Shown here one piece after another: positions 9,544-18,419 of a stretch of DNA of 64,000 nucleotides (position 1 is the first letter of the stretch; every line of letters starts with the position of its first letter). The notes under the pieces are model-generated. The model worked only from the letters and a program-made list of their open reading frames with translations. It was not told the DNA's origin and ran no database searches. Made by a program: the position numbers and the translations under genes. Location: contig NC_014392.1 of NCBI RefSeq assembly GCF_000145215.1, forward strand, positions 675,501-739,500, read 5' to 3'. This DNA is from Caldicellulosiruptor obsidiansis OB47 (GTDB lineage Bacteria; Bacillota; Thermoanaerobacteria; Caldicellulosiruptorales; Caldicellulosiruptoraceae).

Positions 9544-9621
9544 GCGCAGAATTAATATTTTATACGCAGCGTGAATAATTTTTAAAAATTTTCATTTTAA
9601 AAAAGGAGGTTTGAGGTTTTT

Positions 9622-9765
9622 ATGAAGCATATAAAGGTTGTTGTAAAAAATGCTCTTTCAAAAACAGTTGTTTCTGGCGGCTGTGGTGAGTGCCAGGCAT
9701 CTTGCCAGTCAGCTTGCAAGACATCTTGCACTGTTGGAAACCAAATTTGCAAAAACAGAAAATAA
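9622..9765 (+). CDS. scfA: SCIFF ranthipeptide precursor (47 aa)
   Basis: This is a small peptide with six cysteines at residues 21, 24, 28, 32, 36 and 43, matching the 'six cysteines in forty-five' (SCIFF) family found almost throughout Clostridia. The leader (KHIKVVVKNALSKTV) is followed by a Cys-rich core starting GGCGECQASC. The adjacent radical SAM protein makes thioether bridges from Cys to alpha or gamma carbons in related systems. AAAGGAGG lies 12 bases before the ATG. It is short enough to be missed by automated length cut-offs. Its biological role is not settled; regulatory or signalling roles have been proposed for ranthipeptides. Confidence 0.95.
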   Translation: MKHIKVVVKNALSKTVVSGGCGECQASCQSACKTSCTVGNQICKNRK

Positions 9766-9777
9766 TCTTCTGTGAGT

Positions 9778-9809
9778 GGGCTGTCAAAAAATTTTTTTGA
9801 GGGCAGCCC
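9778..9809 (+). terminator. Hairpin between scfA and scfB (partial terminator or attenuator)
   Basis: GGGCTGTCAAAAAA faces TTTTTTTGAGGGCAGCCC, giving a stem based on GGGCTG/CAGCCC plus an A/T stretch. It lacks a good downstream T-run on the plus strand, so it more likely tunes the peptide-to-enzyme ratio or stabilises the scfA message than fully terminates. Confidence 0.55.
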
Positions 9810-9868
9810 TGCGCAAAACTTTTTTAATTTAAAATGTGATAAAGCAGGAGGAAGACAATAAGAAAAAG

Positions 9869-11230
9869 ATGGTTCATACGTTCGAAAAATTCGGACTCAA
9901 AATTGTAGTGGATGTGGCATCAGGTTCAATTTTCACAGTTGATAGTGTTGCTTATGAGGTAATAAAGTATTACAAAGAAAATGGAAGTTTTGATGGAGTA
10001 GAAGATGCACTTGAGTTTGATAAACAGCAGATAGCTGAGGCAGTTTTTGAAGTAAAAAGCTTGATTGAACAAGGAGTTCTGTTTTCTGAGGACAACTATA
10101 AGGATATGAATTTGATTGAAAAGAGAAATCCGGTTATAAAGGCAATGTGCCTTCACGTTGCCCACGACTGTGACCTGAGATGTAGATACTGTTTTGCATC
10201 AAGTGGCAGTTTCAAACAGGAAAGAAAACTTATGAGCTTTGATGTGGGCAAAAAGGCAATAGATTTTCTGCTTCAAAATTCTGGTTCAAGACAGAACTTA
10301 GAGGTTGATTTTTTTGGTGGAGAGCCACTTTTGAATTTTGATGTGGTAAAAAAGATTGTTGAGTATGCAAGAGAAGAAGAGAAGAAGTATAACAAGAAAA
10401 TATCTTTTACCCTGACAACAAATGCAACAAACCTTTCAGACGATATAATTGAATATCTAAACCAGAACATAGAAAATGTTGTACTCAGCCATGACGGAAG
10501 ACCGCAAGTCAATGACTTTATGAGAATTGACAGAAACGGTAATGGCACCTATAGCAAAATCACAAACAACATTTTGAGGTTTATCCAAAAAAGAAATGGG
10601 AAAACTTATTATGTGAGAGGAACATTTACAGCAAAGAACTTGGATTTTTCAAAGGACGTTTTACACTTATACAGCCTTGGGATAAAAGAAATTTCGGTTG
10701 AACCTGTTGTACTGGACAAAAGCAGTCCCTGGGCGATACGTGAGAGTCACATCGAAAGGATAAAAGAAGAGTATGATATTTTGGCTGAGGAGTATATAAA
10801 TGCGAAACTTAAAGGAGAAGGCTTTAGCTTCTTCCATTTCAATATAGACCTTACAGGTGGTCCATGTGTTTCAAAAAGACTTTCAGGGTGTGGTGCTGGG
10901 TTTGAGTATGTAGCAGTTGACCCGGTAGGGAATATCTTTCCGTGTCACCAGTTTGTTGACAAACCAGACTTTAAGATTGGTGATGTCTTTAAAGGTCTGC
11001 AGAGGTTTGATTTGGTTGAGGAGTTTAAGAAAAATACAGTGTATGAAAAAGATGAATGTTCAAAGTGCTGGGCGAGGTTTTACTGCAGTGGCGGGTGCGC
11101 TGCTGCAAACTATAATATGAACGGTGATGTGAAGAAATCTTACATTGTTGGATGCGAACTTGAAAGAAAGAGGGTGGAAAATGCAATAGCTATAAAGCTT
11201 TATCTTATGGAAAAGGGGATTGAGAGCTAA
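9869..11230 (+). CDS. scfB: SCIFF maturase, radical SAM/SPASM protein
   Basis: A 453-aa radical SAM enzyme expected to install thioether cross-links in the SCIFF peptide. The SAM cluster motif CDLRCRYC (Cys101, 105, 108) follows an N-terminal PqqD/RRE-like peptide-binding region. The C-terminal SPASM region has several Cys, visible in SGCGAGFEY, FPCHQF, CSKCWARFYCSGGC and GCELE, fitting two auxiliary Fe-S clusters. ATG 9869 gives the normal family N terminus (MVHTFEKFG); its nearest Shine-Dalgarno (AGGAGG, 9846-9851) is 17 bases away, and an in-frame GTG at 9836 would contain that site. The stop is one base from the next start. Confidence 0.93.
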   Translation: MVHTFEKFGLKIVVDVASGSIFTVDSVAYEVIKYYKENGSFDGVEDALEFDKQQIAEAVFEVKSLIEQGVLFSEDNYKDMNLIEKRNPVIKAMCLHVAHDCDLRCRYCFASSGSFKQERKLMSFDVGKKAIDFLLQNSGSRQNLEVDFFGGEPLLNFDVVKKIVEYAREEEKKYNKKISFTLTTNATNLSDDIIEYLNQNIENVVLSHDGRPQVNDFMRIDRNGNGTYSKITNNILRFIQKRNGKTYYVRGTFTAKNLDFSKDVLHLYSLGIKEISVEPVVLDKSSPWAIRESHIERIKEEYDILAEEYINAKLKGEGFSFFHFNIDLTGGPCVSKRLSGCGAGFEYVAVDPVGNIFPCHQFVDKPDFKIGDVFKGLQRFDLVEEFKKNTVYEKDECSKCWARFYCSGGCAAANYNMNGDVKKSYIVGCELERKRVENAIAIKLYLMEKGIES

Positions 11231-11231
11231 A

Positions 11232-11747
11232 ATGATAATTTCTTATAAAGGCAAAACACCTAAAATTGCGCCTTCTGCTTTTGTTGCAGAAAATGCGGTT
11301 ATCATAGGCGATGTCGAAATTGGAGAAAATTCAAGTGTATGGTTTGGTTGTGTTATAAGATGTGAAGAAAATAAAATTGTGATTGGCAAAAACACCAATA
11401 TCCAGGACCTTACAACAATTCACACGGACCACTGCTGTTCTGTTATAATAGGCGACAATGTTACAGTTGGTCACAATGTAGTTCTTCATGGTTGTGAGAT
11501 AGGCAACAACGTTTTAATTGGAATGGGGACTATCATTATGAACGGCAGCAAAATAGGTGATAATAGTTTAATTGGAGCAGGAAGTCTTATAACTCAAAAC
11601 ATGGTTATCCCGCCAAATACCCTTGTTTTTGGTAGACCTGCTAAAGTGATAAGAGAGCTCACGTCAGAGGAAATTGAAAAGATTGCAATTTCTGCGAAGG
11701 AGTATATAGAGCTTAGCAATGAGTATAAAAAGATAAAAGATTATTAA
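11232..11747 (+). CDS. Gamma-carbonic-anhydrase-like hexapeptide-repeat protein (YrdA/PaaY type)
   Basis: A 171-aa left-handed beta-helix protein built of hexapeptide repeats (for example VIIGDVEIGENS, VTVGHNVVLHG, NVLIGMGTIIM). The His residues that bind the metal in gamma-class carbonic anhydrases are in TIHTDH and VGHNVVLHG. Many family members of this length have unproven carbonic anhydrase activity, so the function is uncertain. ATG 11232 lies one base after the maturase stop with GGGGATTGAG upstream; an in-frame TTG at 11220 overlaps the maturase. Translation is probably coupled. Confidence 0.88.
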   Translation: MIISYKGKTPKIAPSAFVAENAVIIGDVEIGENSSVWFGCVIRCEENKIVIGKNTNIQDLTTIHTDHCCSVIIGDNVTVGHNVVLHGCEIGNNVLIGMGTIIMNGSKIGDNSLIGAGSLITQNMVIPPNTLVFGRPAKVIRELTSEEIEKIAISAKEYIELSNEYKKIKDY

Positions 11748-11872
11748 ATTTTGTTTGTTGACTTTTTATCAAGTAGAAGATTATAATTTTACTGAATAAG
11801 TATTTGTCTGAGTATATATTAAATTTTCTACATGTTTTTTCTTAACCTTCTAAAAAGAAAGGAGAAAGGGTT

Positions 11873-13120
11873 ATGCAAAATAAAAGCTTAGCAAAGTTTC
11901 TGATAGGATGCTTAGTAATAGCCTTTGCATTTTACATAGTGTTTTTTGGGCTGGAAATTGGAACTGCAAGCATCCCGTCAGTCCAAAAAGTTATAAGGTA
12001 TGGGCTTGATTTGAAAGGCGGCGTTTACATTGTATATGAGGCAGCAAAAGAGAATCCAACAAGAAGAGAAATGGAGTCAGCATTGCAGCTCATCAGAACA
12101 AGGCTTGACATGAGAAACTTTTATGATGCAACGGCGACAATTCAGGGCTCAAAGAGAATAAGGGTAGAAATTCCAGGTGTCAAAGACCCTGATGAAGCAA
12201 TACAGTATATAGGAAGAACAGCTTTGATTGAGTTCAAGGGACCTTCTGGAGATTTGATTGTTTCAGGTAGAAACGTTGTTGATGCATATGCACAGCAGAC
12301 AGCATCAGGATACGTTGTTGCACTAAAGTTTGACAAAGAGGGAACAAAAAAGTTTGCAGAAGGGACAAAAAAATATTTAGGTCAAAACATAGGAATTTAT
12401 CTTGATGGGAAGCTTATATCAAATCCTGTTGTTCGGTCAGAGATTGACAATGGCGAGGCTGTAATTGAAGGTATGAAAGATTTGGAAGAGGCTAAAACAC
12501 TTGCTCAGCAGATAAAAGCTGGTGCTCTTCCATTTGCTTTGAATGTGATAGAAAGCAAGGCAATAGGACCTTCGCTTGGAAACGAGGCTTTCAAATCAAC
12601 CTTAAAGGCTGGAATTATTGGAATCTTGCTTGTGTTCCTGTTCATGATAATTTTCTATAGACTGCCAGGGCTTGTTGCAGATATAGCTTTAGTTGCTTAT
12701 ATAGTTATTCTGGTTGCAATTGTGGGGTATGCAAAGATAACTTTGACCCTCCCTGGTATAGCAGGTATAATCCTGTCTGCCGGCATGGCAGTTGACGCGA
12801 ATATCTTAATCTTTGCAAGGTTGAAAGAGGAATTAAGAAGTGGAAAAACTTTAAGGGCTGCTATGGATGCAGGTTTTAGGCGGGCACTAAATGCTGTTAT
12901 TGACTCTAACGTGACAACAATAATAGCAGGAATTGTTCTTTTGTTCTTGGGAACAGGTCCTATTAAAGGTTTTGCGTGGACGCTCACCATAGGTATTGTG
13001 GTATCGTTCTTCACAGCAATCACCGTTACAAGATTTTTACTTACTTCAATTATAAATACAGGACTCTTCAAAGATATCAGGTGGTATGGCGGTAAGAAAA
13101 CCAGGGAGGAGGATGTTTAA
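11873..13120 (+). CDS. secD: Protein translocase subunit SecD
   Basis: A 415-aa membrane subunit of the Sec accessory complex SecDF, which uses the proton motive force to help protein export. One N-terminal helix (LIGCLVIAFAFYIVFF) is followed by the extracytoplasmic P1 region (YGLDLKGGVYIVYE) and, after about residue 240, five RND-type membrane helices including GIAGIILSAGMAVDANILIF with the conserved Asp. The short P1 domain is usual in clostridial SecD. AAAGGAG lies about 10 bases before the ATG. secF starts at the base after its stop, so they form one operon. Confidence 0.95.
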   Translation: MQNKSLAKFLIGCLVIAFAFYIVFFGLEIGTASIPSVQKVIRYGLDLKGGVYIVYEAAKENPTRREMESALQLIRTRLDMRNFYDATATIQGSKRIRVEIPGVKDPDEAIQYIGRTALIEFKGPSGDLIVSGRNVVDAYAQQTASGYVVALKFDKEGTKKFAEGTKKYLGQNIGIYLDGKLISNPVVRSEIDNGEAVIEGMKDLEEAKTLAQQIKAGALPFALNVIESKAIGPSLGNEAFKSTLKAGIIGILLVFLFMIIFYRLPGLVADIALVAYIVILVAIVGYAKITLTLPGIAGIILSAGMAVDANILIFARLKEELRSGKTLRAAMDAGFRRALNAVIDSNVTTIIAGIVLLFLGTGPIKGFAWTLTIGIVVSFFTAITVTRFLLTSIINTGLFKDIRWYGGKKTREEDV

Positions 13121-14053
13121 ATGACCAAGATTGATTTCATGGGGAAAAGAAAGTACTTTTATATAGTTTCAATTTTAATTATGGTAATTGGGTTGATTTC
13201 GTATTTTGTCCAAGGTTTTAACTATGACATAGACTTTACTGGTGGTACAGTTTTGGAGATAAACCTTCATAAAGTTCCAAGCGCTGCTGAGATTGCTGAT
13301 TTGGAGAAGTTGACAAAACAGATTACAGGAACACAGACACCTATTGTGAGAAAAGTTGAAGATGGTAAAAAGATAATGATAAACGCACATGAGGTTCACG
13401 GCAAAAACAAGACAGAGCTTTCAAAGGAGACAAGAGACAAGCTCTTTGAGGAGATTGCTAAAAGATATAATCTGAAAAAAGAGGATTTAATATCTTATCA
13501 GAATGTAGGAGCTACTATTTCATCTGAATTAAAATCTCAGGCTATTTGGGCGGTTGTGATTGCATCAATTTTGATGCTCATTTATATTGCTATCAGATTT
13601 GAGTTCAGGTTTGGTACAACTGCTGTAGCAGCACTGATTCATGACCTGCTGATTGTGTTGACTGTATATACTCTCTTTAAGATTCCACTTAATTCCACTT
13701 TTATAGCGGCAATTCTTACTGTCCTTGGTTATTCTATAAACGATACCATTGTTGTGTTTGACAGAATAAGAGAGAACAGAAGAATCGCTGGAAAGATGGA
13801 ACTCAAAGATCTTGTAAACCTTAGCATGAACCAAACGATAGGAAGGTCAATTGCAACAGCAATGAGTGTCATTATAGTTCTTGTCGTTCTGTATATCATG
13901 GGTGTTCAGTCAATAAAGGAATTTACGTTCCCTCTTTTGATTGGTGTTATATCAGGTACTTATTCGTCCATATTTATAGCAACTGCGCTGTGGTTTGACT
14001 GGGAGCTCAGCACAAGAAAGAAAAAACTTCAAGCAAAGCCGAAAAGAGCATAA
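13121..14053 (+). CDS. secF: Protein translocase subunit SecF
   Basis: A 310-aa partner of SecD in the cytoplasmic membrane. The first helix is followed by the family motif DIDFTGGTVLEI and later by the RND-type helices containing LGYSINDTIVVFDRIREN. The gene abuts secD with AGGAGGATG upstream of the ATG and is closed by a strong terminator. Confidence 0.95.
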   Translation: MTKIDFMGKRKYFYIVSILIMVIGLISYFVQGFNYDIDFTGGTVLEINLHKVPSAAEIADLEKLTKQITGTQTPIVRKVEDGKKIMINAHEVHGKNKTELSKETRDKLFEEIAKRYNLKKEDLISYQNVGATISSELKSQAIWAVVIASILMLIYIAIRFEFRFGTTAVAALIHDLLIVLTVYTLFKIPLNSTFIAAILTVLGYSINDTIVVFDRIRENRRIAGKMELKDLVNLSMNQTIGRSIATAMSVIIVLVVLYIMGVQSIKEFTFPLLIGVISGTYSSIFIATALWFDWELSTRKKKLQAKPKRA

Positions 14054-14091
14054 AAGAATGCTAATTTTTATGACTTATTTTTAAATTCTTC

Positions 14092-14136
14092 AAAAAAAGC
14101 TCTTGCGAAAGCCATTTTCGTAAGGGCTTTTTTAAA
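14092..14136 (+). terminator. Rho-independent terminator of secDF
   Basis: AAAAAAGCTCTTGCGAAA pairs with TTTCGTAAGGGCTTTTTT with small mismatches, ending in a T-run. Confidence 0.88.
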
Positions 14137-14172
14137 ATGTCTTTTTATTTTGATTTTTTGGAGGAATTCTTT

Positions 14173-15840
14173 ATGAAGAAAAAGCAAGAGCATCGAATTA
14201 GAATCATACCACTTGGTGGGCTTAACGAAATTGGAAAGAACATGCTTGTTATTGAAGTAAACGACGAGATAGTTGTCATTGACTGTGGTCTTGCATTCCC
14301 AGAAGATGAGATGCTTGGTATTGACCTTGTAATACCGGACATATCATATCTTATCAAGAATAAGGAAAAGGTAAGAGCTTTGATTCTCACACACGGTCAT
14401 GAAGACCATATTGGAGCTATACCGTATGTACTGCGCGATTTAAATATTCCAATTTATGGCACAAAACTTACACTTGGGCTTGTTGAGATAAAGCTTATCG
14501 AATTTGGTATAGATTTGAACTCTGTAAAGCTGTTCACTGTCAGGGCAGGGGATGTAATTAGTTTTAACAATATGCGCATTGAGTTTATCAGAACAACACA
14601 TTCAATAGCTGACTCTGTTGCTGTTGCTATACACACACCGCTTGGTCCCATTGTCCACACAGGCGATTTCAAAGTAGACTTTACCCCTATTGAAGGTGAG
14701 CCGATTGACCTTATAAGGTTTGCAGAGCTTGGCAAACAGGGTGTCCTTGCGCTTTTATGTGATTCAACGAATGCAGAAAGACCTGGTTTTACATTGTCTG
14801 AAAAGACTGTTGGTGCGACATTTGACAGGATATTTTCCCAGGCTCAGGGGAGAGTAATTGTTGCAACATTTTCTTCGCACATTCACAGAGTACAGCAGGT
14901 TATAAACTCGGCAGAAAAGCAAGGAAGAAAGATTTGCGTTTTGGGAAGAAGCATGGTGAATGTTGTGAACAAAGCACTTGAACTTGGGTATCTGAAGATG
15001 CCAGATGGGATGCTGATTGATGTTGATGAACTTGATAACTACCCTTTGAACAAGATTGTCCTTATTACCACAGGAAGCCAAGGCGAGCCTATGTCTGCAC
15101 TTTCACGAATGGCTTCTGCCGAGCACAAAAAGGTAGGGATTATACCCGGTGATGTTGTTATAATCTCAGCCACGCCCATTCCTGGAAATGAAAAGTTTGT
15201 AAATAGAGTAATAAACGATTTATTTAGGCAAGGTGCACAGGTGATATATGAAGACATTGATGACATTCATGTGTCAGGTCATGCCTGCCAGGAAGAGATA
15301 AAGCTCATACACAATCTTACCAAGCCCAAATACAGTATTCCGGTGCATGGCGAATTTAAACATTTGATACACCATGCAAAGCTCGCAATGGAGCTTGGAG
15401 AAAAAAACGTATTTGTATTAGAAAATGGGAAGGTTTTGGAGATTACAAAAGACGGTGCAAAGGTTGTTGGAATGGTGCAAGCAGGGAATGTGCTTGTTGA
15501 TGGACTTGGAGTTGGAGATGTAGGAAATGTTGTTTTGCGCGACAGACGTCATCTTGCCCAGGACGGGCTTTTCATTGTTGTGCTCACAATTGATTCGTCA
15601 ACAAGAGATGTCCTTTCTGGACCGGATATTATCACAAGAGGCTTTATATATATAAAAGAATCTGAGCCCCTGATTGAAGAGGCGAAAAGAGTGATAAAGG
15701 ATGTTCTTTACTTTTGCTACAAAAACGATATTACTGAGCCTAACGCAATAAAGGTAATTTTAAAAGATAATCTGAGGAATTTCTTGTTTGAAAAGACACG
15801 CAGAAACCCAATGATAATTCCAATTATAACCGAGATTTGA
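14173..15840 (+). CDS. rnj: Ribonuclease J
   Basis: A 555-aa beta-CASP metallo-beta-lactamase ribonuclease that acts in mRNA turnover and rRNA maturation by endo- and 5'-3' exonuclease activity. The zinc motif LTHGHEDHIGA is around residue 72, and later motifs include VHTGDFKVD, ATFSSHIHRV and VHGEFKHL. ATG 14173 is preceded by TTTGGAGGAATTCTTT. An in-frame upstream ATG at 14137 is directly after the secF terminator and has no ribosome site, so I reject it. A strong terminator follows the stop. Confidence 0.94.
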   Translation: MKKKQEHRIRIIPLGGLNEIGKNMLVIEVNDEIVVIDCGLAFPEDEMLGIDLVIPDISYLIKNKEKVRALILTHGHEDHIGAIPYVLRDLNIPIYGTKLTLGLVEIKLIEFGIDLNSVKLFTVRAGDVISFNNMRIEFIRTTHSIADSVAVAIHTPLGPIVHTGDFKVDFTPIEGEPIDLIRFAELGKQGVLALLCDSTNAERPGFTLSEKTVGATFDRIFSQAQGRVIVATFSSHIHRVQQVINSAEKQGRKICVLGRSMVNVVNKALELGYLKMPDGMLIDVDELDNYPLNKIVLITTGSQGEPMSALSRMASAEHKKVGIIPGDVVIISATPIPGNEKFVNRVINDLFRQGAQVIYEDIDDIHVSGHACQEEIKLIHNLTKPKYSIPVHGEFKHLIHHAKLAMELGEKNVFVLENGKVLEITKDGAKVVGMVQAGNVLVDGLGVGDVGNVVLRDRRHLAQDGLFIVVLTIDSSTRDVLSGPDIITRGFIYIKESEPLIEEAKRVIKDVLYFCYKNDITEPNAIKVILKDNLRNFLFEKTRRNPMIIPIITEI

Positions 15841-15860
15841 ATGTACTTACTCATGCTAAT

Positions 15861-15900
15861 AAAGCCGCAGGCAAATATAGAATGTACCTGCGGCTTTTTT
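15861..15900 (+). terminator. Rho-independent terminator of RNase J gene
   Basis: AAAGCCGCAGG (15861-15871) pairs with CCTGCGGCTTT and is followed by a T-run to 15901. Its presence shows that the frame open from 15841 is not a real gene start. Confidence 0.92.
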
Positions 15901-15981
15901 GTTCTGAGGAATTTTCACATGAAAAAAACTTTTGCATATAATAATAAAAGACAACAATGCTTGAAAAGTGGTAAAAAGAAG

Positions 15982-16212
15982 ATGTATAAGTCTTCGGATT
16001 TGAGAGAAAAGGATGTAATAAACATCTCTGATGGTAAAAAGCTTGGCAAGGTTTGTGATTTAGAGGTTGATGTCAAAACTGGAAAAGTAGATGCAATAGT
16101 TGTCCCGGCACCATTTTCTGTGGGCAACATCTTCTCCAAAGAAAAAGACTATGTGATTCCGTGGGATAAGATAAAAAAGATTGGGGAAGATGTTATTTTG
16201 GTTGAAATATAG
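15982..16212 (+). CDS. PRC-barrel protein, YlmC/YmxH family
   Basis: A 76-aa single PRC-barrel domain protein (DGKKLGKVCDLEVDVKTGKV). YlmC/YmxH proteins occur in spore-forming Firmicutes and are often expressed in sporulation, with no defined biochemical role. The start at ATG 15982 gives the normal family length; the frame extends upstream to 15841 but would cross the RNase J terminator. A clear Shine-Dalgarno is lacking (AAAAAGAAG). It ends four bases from the convergent nitrilase gene. Confidence 0.82.
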   Translation: MYKSSDLREKDVINISDGKKLGKVCDLEVDVKTGKVDAIVVPAPFSVGNIFSKEKDYVIPWDKIKKIGEDVILVEI

Positions 16213-16215
16213 AGT

Positions 16216-16932
16216 TCAGATTTCTGCTGTTAAGAGAACTTCTTCTGTTTCGTTTGCCTCACATACAATACATCCGTTTCTATCTACAATCAGACTATGA
16301 CCAAGGCTTATCATGTTAAGATGAGCACCTGTTGCGTTTGCCAAAAACACATAATATTCATTTTCAACAGCTCTTGTAATTGGAATACTTCTATTTTTAT
16401 CAATTTTCCATCTGGCTTCCTTAGGATTATAATAATGTGCTGCTAATACAAAAACTCCATCACAGGCATTGTCCTTATATTCTTTGAATATATTATAGAA
16501 ATTTTGGTCTCTACAAATGGCTATGCCAAAACGCTTTTGTTTATACTCAAAAACAAGAGTATCTTTTCCTTCAGAAAATATTTTCATTTCAAGCTCGGTC
16601 GGATGCAACTTGTCATATTTTTTGTATCTACCATCGGGGAATATTACTGATGCACGGTTTTTTAATTTTTCACCTTCGAAAAATGGATGACCAATTATAC
16701 AGCAAATTGAATATTTACTTGCAAGTTGAGAAATTTTATCAATAGCAGATAAAATTAAATCATTCAAAACTCTTGATTTTAGAAGCTGGATATTATAGCC
16801 AGTCAGTGCCATCTCAGGAAAGCAGATCAAATCTACCTCTTCGACCTTTGCTTGTTCTAAAAAATTTGTAATTTTGATAAGGTTATTTTCGATACTATTT
16901 GATATCTTCATTTGAACAACACCGACTTTCAC
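16216..16932 (-). CDS. Carbon-nitrogen hydrolase (nitrilase superfamily)
   Basis: A 238-aa amidase-type hydrolase with the family's Glu-Lys-Cys triad: Glu40 in CFPEMALTGYN, Lys108 in YDKLHPTE and Cys140 in IAICRDQNF. The usual start is GTG at 16932 with GAAGGGG upstream. Substrate cannot be named from sequence; the short form with no fused domains could be an omega-amidase-like or N-carbamoyl amidohydrolase-like enzyme. It is alone on the minus strand between the PRC-barrel gene and murA. Confidence 0.88.
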   Translation of the reverse strand: MKVGVVQMKISNSIENNLIKITNFLEQAKVEEVDLICFPEMALTGYNIQLLKSRVLNDLILSAIDKISQLASKYSICCIIGHPFFEGEKLKNRASVIFPDGRYKKYDKLHPTELEMKIFSEGKDTLVFEYKQKRFGIAICRDQNFYNIFKEYKDNACDGVFVLAAHYYNPKEARWKIDKNRSIPITRAVENEYYVFLANATGAHLNMISLGHSLIVDRNGCIVCEANETEEVLLTAEI

Positions 16933-17078
16933 CTTCTATATCCCCTTCAGCTGTAATTTTTTGACTAATTATTATTATATCATTTTTTAGAAAATTACAC
17001 TACTTTTTCATTTTCACTGTAACTTATAATTGGCTTGATGAAAAGAATATTCTTCTTTTCAGATTTCGCAAGAAAGAA

Positions 17079-17084
17079 TATAAT
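17079..17084 (+). promoter_or_regulatory. -10 element upstream of murA
   Basis: TATAAT lies so that transcription would start near 17091, at or beyond the upstream in-frame ATG 17093. This supports the later TTG start of murA. The -35 (TTTTCA, 17056-17061) is weak. Confidence 0.5.
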
Positions 17085-17137
17085 ATAAAAGAATGGGAAA
17101 ATGGATAAGAGTTTTTTTAAAAGAGAGGGTGCAGAAA

Positions 17138-18397
17138 TTGAAAGAGACTTATGAAAAAATTGTGATAGAAGGTGGCTATCCTTTAGAAGGTGAGGTTGTA
17201 ATAAACGGTGCAAAGAATGCTGCAGTTGCTGTAATTCCTGCAGCTTTAATGTCTGAGGGAGAAAGTGTTATAGAAAACCTTCCTTTAATTGAAGATGTGT
17301 TTGCAATGGATGATATTTTGCTCAAGCTTGGAGCAAAGATAGAATATGACAATCATTCTCTTAAAATAGATGCGAGGAACTTGCACAGCTACATAGCGCC
17401 ATATGAAAGTGTCAAGAAGATAAGAGCTTCATATTACCTTATTGGAGCACTTCTTACCCGGTTTGGCAAGGCAGAAGTTGCTATGCCAGGCGGTTGTAAT
17501 TTTGGTTCAAGGCCTATTGACCAGCATATCAAAGGGTTTAGAGCACTTGGTGCAGATGTTAGAATAGAAAACGGTATGATAAAGGCGTATGCAGATAGGC
17601 TTGTTGGTACAAAGATATATTTGGATGTTGTATCTGTTGGTGCAACAATCAATCTTATGCTTGCTGCTGTCAAGGCAAAAGGTATAACAATAATAGAAAA
17701 TGCGGCAAAAGAACCGCATGTTGTTGACACTGCAAATTTCCTAAACAGCATGGGTGCAAAAATTAAGGGTGCAGGTACAGATGTTATCCGAATTGAGGGT
17801 GTAGACAGGCTTTATCCAACAAAGTATGCTATTATTCCTGACCAGATAGAAGCAGGGACATATATGATAGCTGCATGCGCAACAAAAGGACATATAGTTG
17901 TAAAAAATGTGATTCCTAAGCATTTAGAGTCGCTCACAGCAAAGCTTGTTGAGATGGGTGCAGAGGTTATAACTTATGAAGACAGCATCGAGGTCATTTG
18001 CAAGCAAAAGCTAAGAAGTTCAAGCATAAAGACAATGCCATACCCAGGTTTTCCTACAGACCTTCAGCCTCAGATGACAGTGCTATTAAGTCTTTGTAGC
18101 GGTACGAGTATTGTGACAGAGGGTGTGTGGGAAAATAGATACCAGTATGTTGATGAGCTCAAAAAAATGGGAGCAAACATTAAGGTTGAGGGAAGAGTTG
18201 CTGTTGTTGAAGGTGTAGAAAGTCTTCAGGGGGCTGAGGTTGTTGCTGTGGACCTTCGGGCAGGTGCTGCTTTGATTGTTGCAGGGCTTGCGGCTAAAGG
18301 AAAAACTGTAATTTACAATGCAAAAAATGTTGATAGAGGGTATGAAAACATAGATTTAAAGCTTTCAAAGCTTGGTGCAAAGATTTCAAGGAGATAA
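17138..18397 (+). CDS. murA: UDP-N-acetylglucosamine 1-carboxyvinyltransferase
   Basis: This 419-aa enzyme transfers enolpyruvate from PEP to UDP-GlcNAc, the first committed step of peptidoglycan synthesis. Two EPSP-synthase-like halves are present. The reactive Cys120 lies in [14 protein letters not shown], so the fosfomycin-target cysteine is kept. I chose TTG 17138 because GAGAGG is 9 bases upstream and the resulting N terminus ([12 protein letters not shown]) fits the family length; an ATG at 17093 would lie almost at the predicted transcription start. It begins a plus-strand run of nucleotide and cell-wall genes. Confidence 0.94.
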   Translation: MKETYEKIVIEGGYPLEGEVVINGAKNAAVAVIPAALMSEGESVIENLPLIEDVFAMDDILLKLGAKIEYDNHSLKIDARNLHSYIAPYESVKKIRASYYLIGALLTRFGKAEVAMPGGCNFGSRPIDQHIKGFRALGADVRIENGMIKAYADRLVGTKIYLDVVSVGATINLMLAAVKAKGITIIENAAKEPHVVDTANFLNSMGAKIKGAGTDVIRIEGVDRLYPTKYAIIPDQIEAGTYMIAACATKGHIVVKNVIPKHLESLTAKLVEMGAEVITYEDSIEVICKQKLRSSSIKTMPYPGFPTDLQPQMTVLLSLCSGTSIVTEGVWENRYQYVDELKKMGANIKVEGRVAVVEGVESLQGAEVVAVDLRAGAALIVAGLAAKGKTVIYNAKNVDRGYENIDLKLSKLGAKISRR

Positions 18398-18419
18398 AAT
18401 TAAAGGGGTAGAATAATAA

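Noticed and set aside
15841-15981. Upstream extension of the PRC-barrel gene
   Set aside because: A strong terminator hairpin lies in this part, and the extra residues do not belong to the family.
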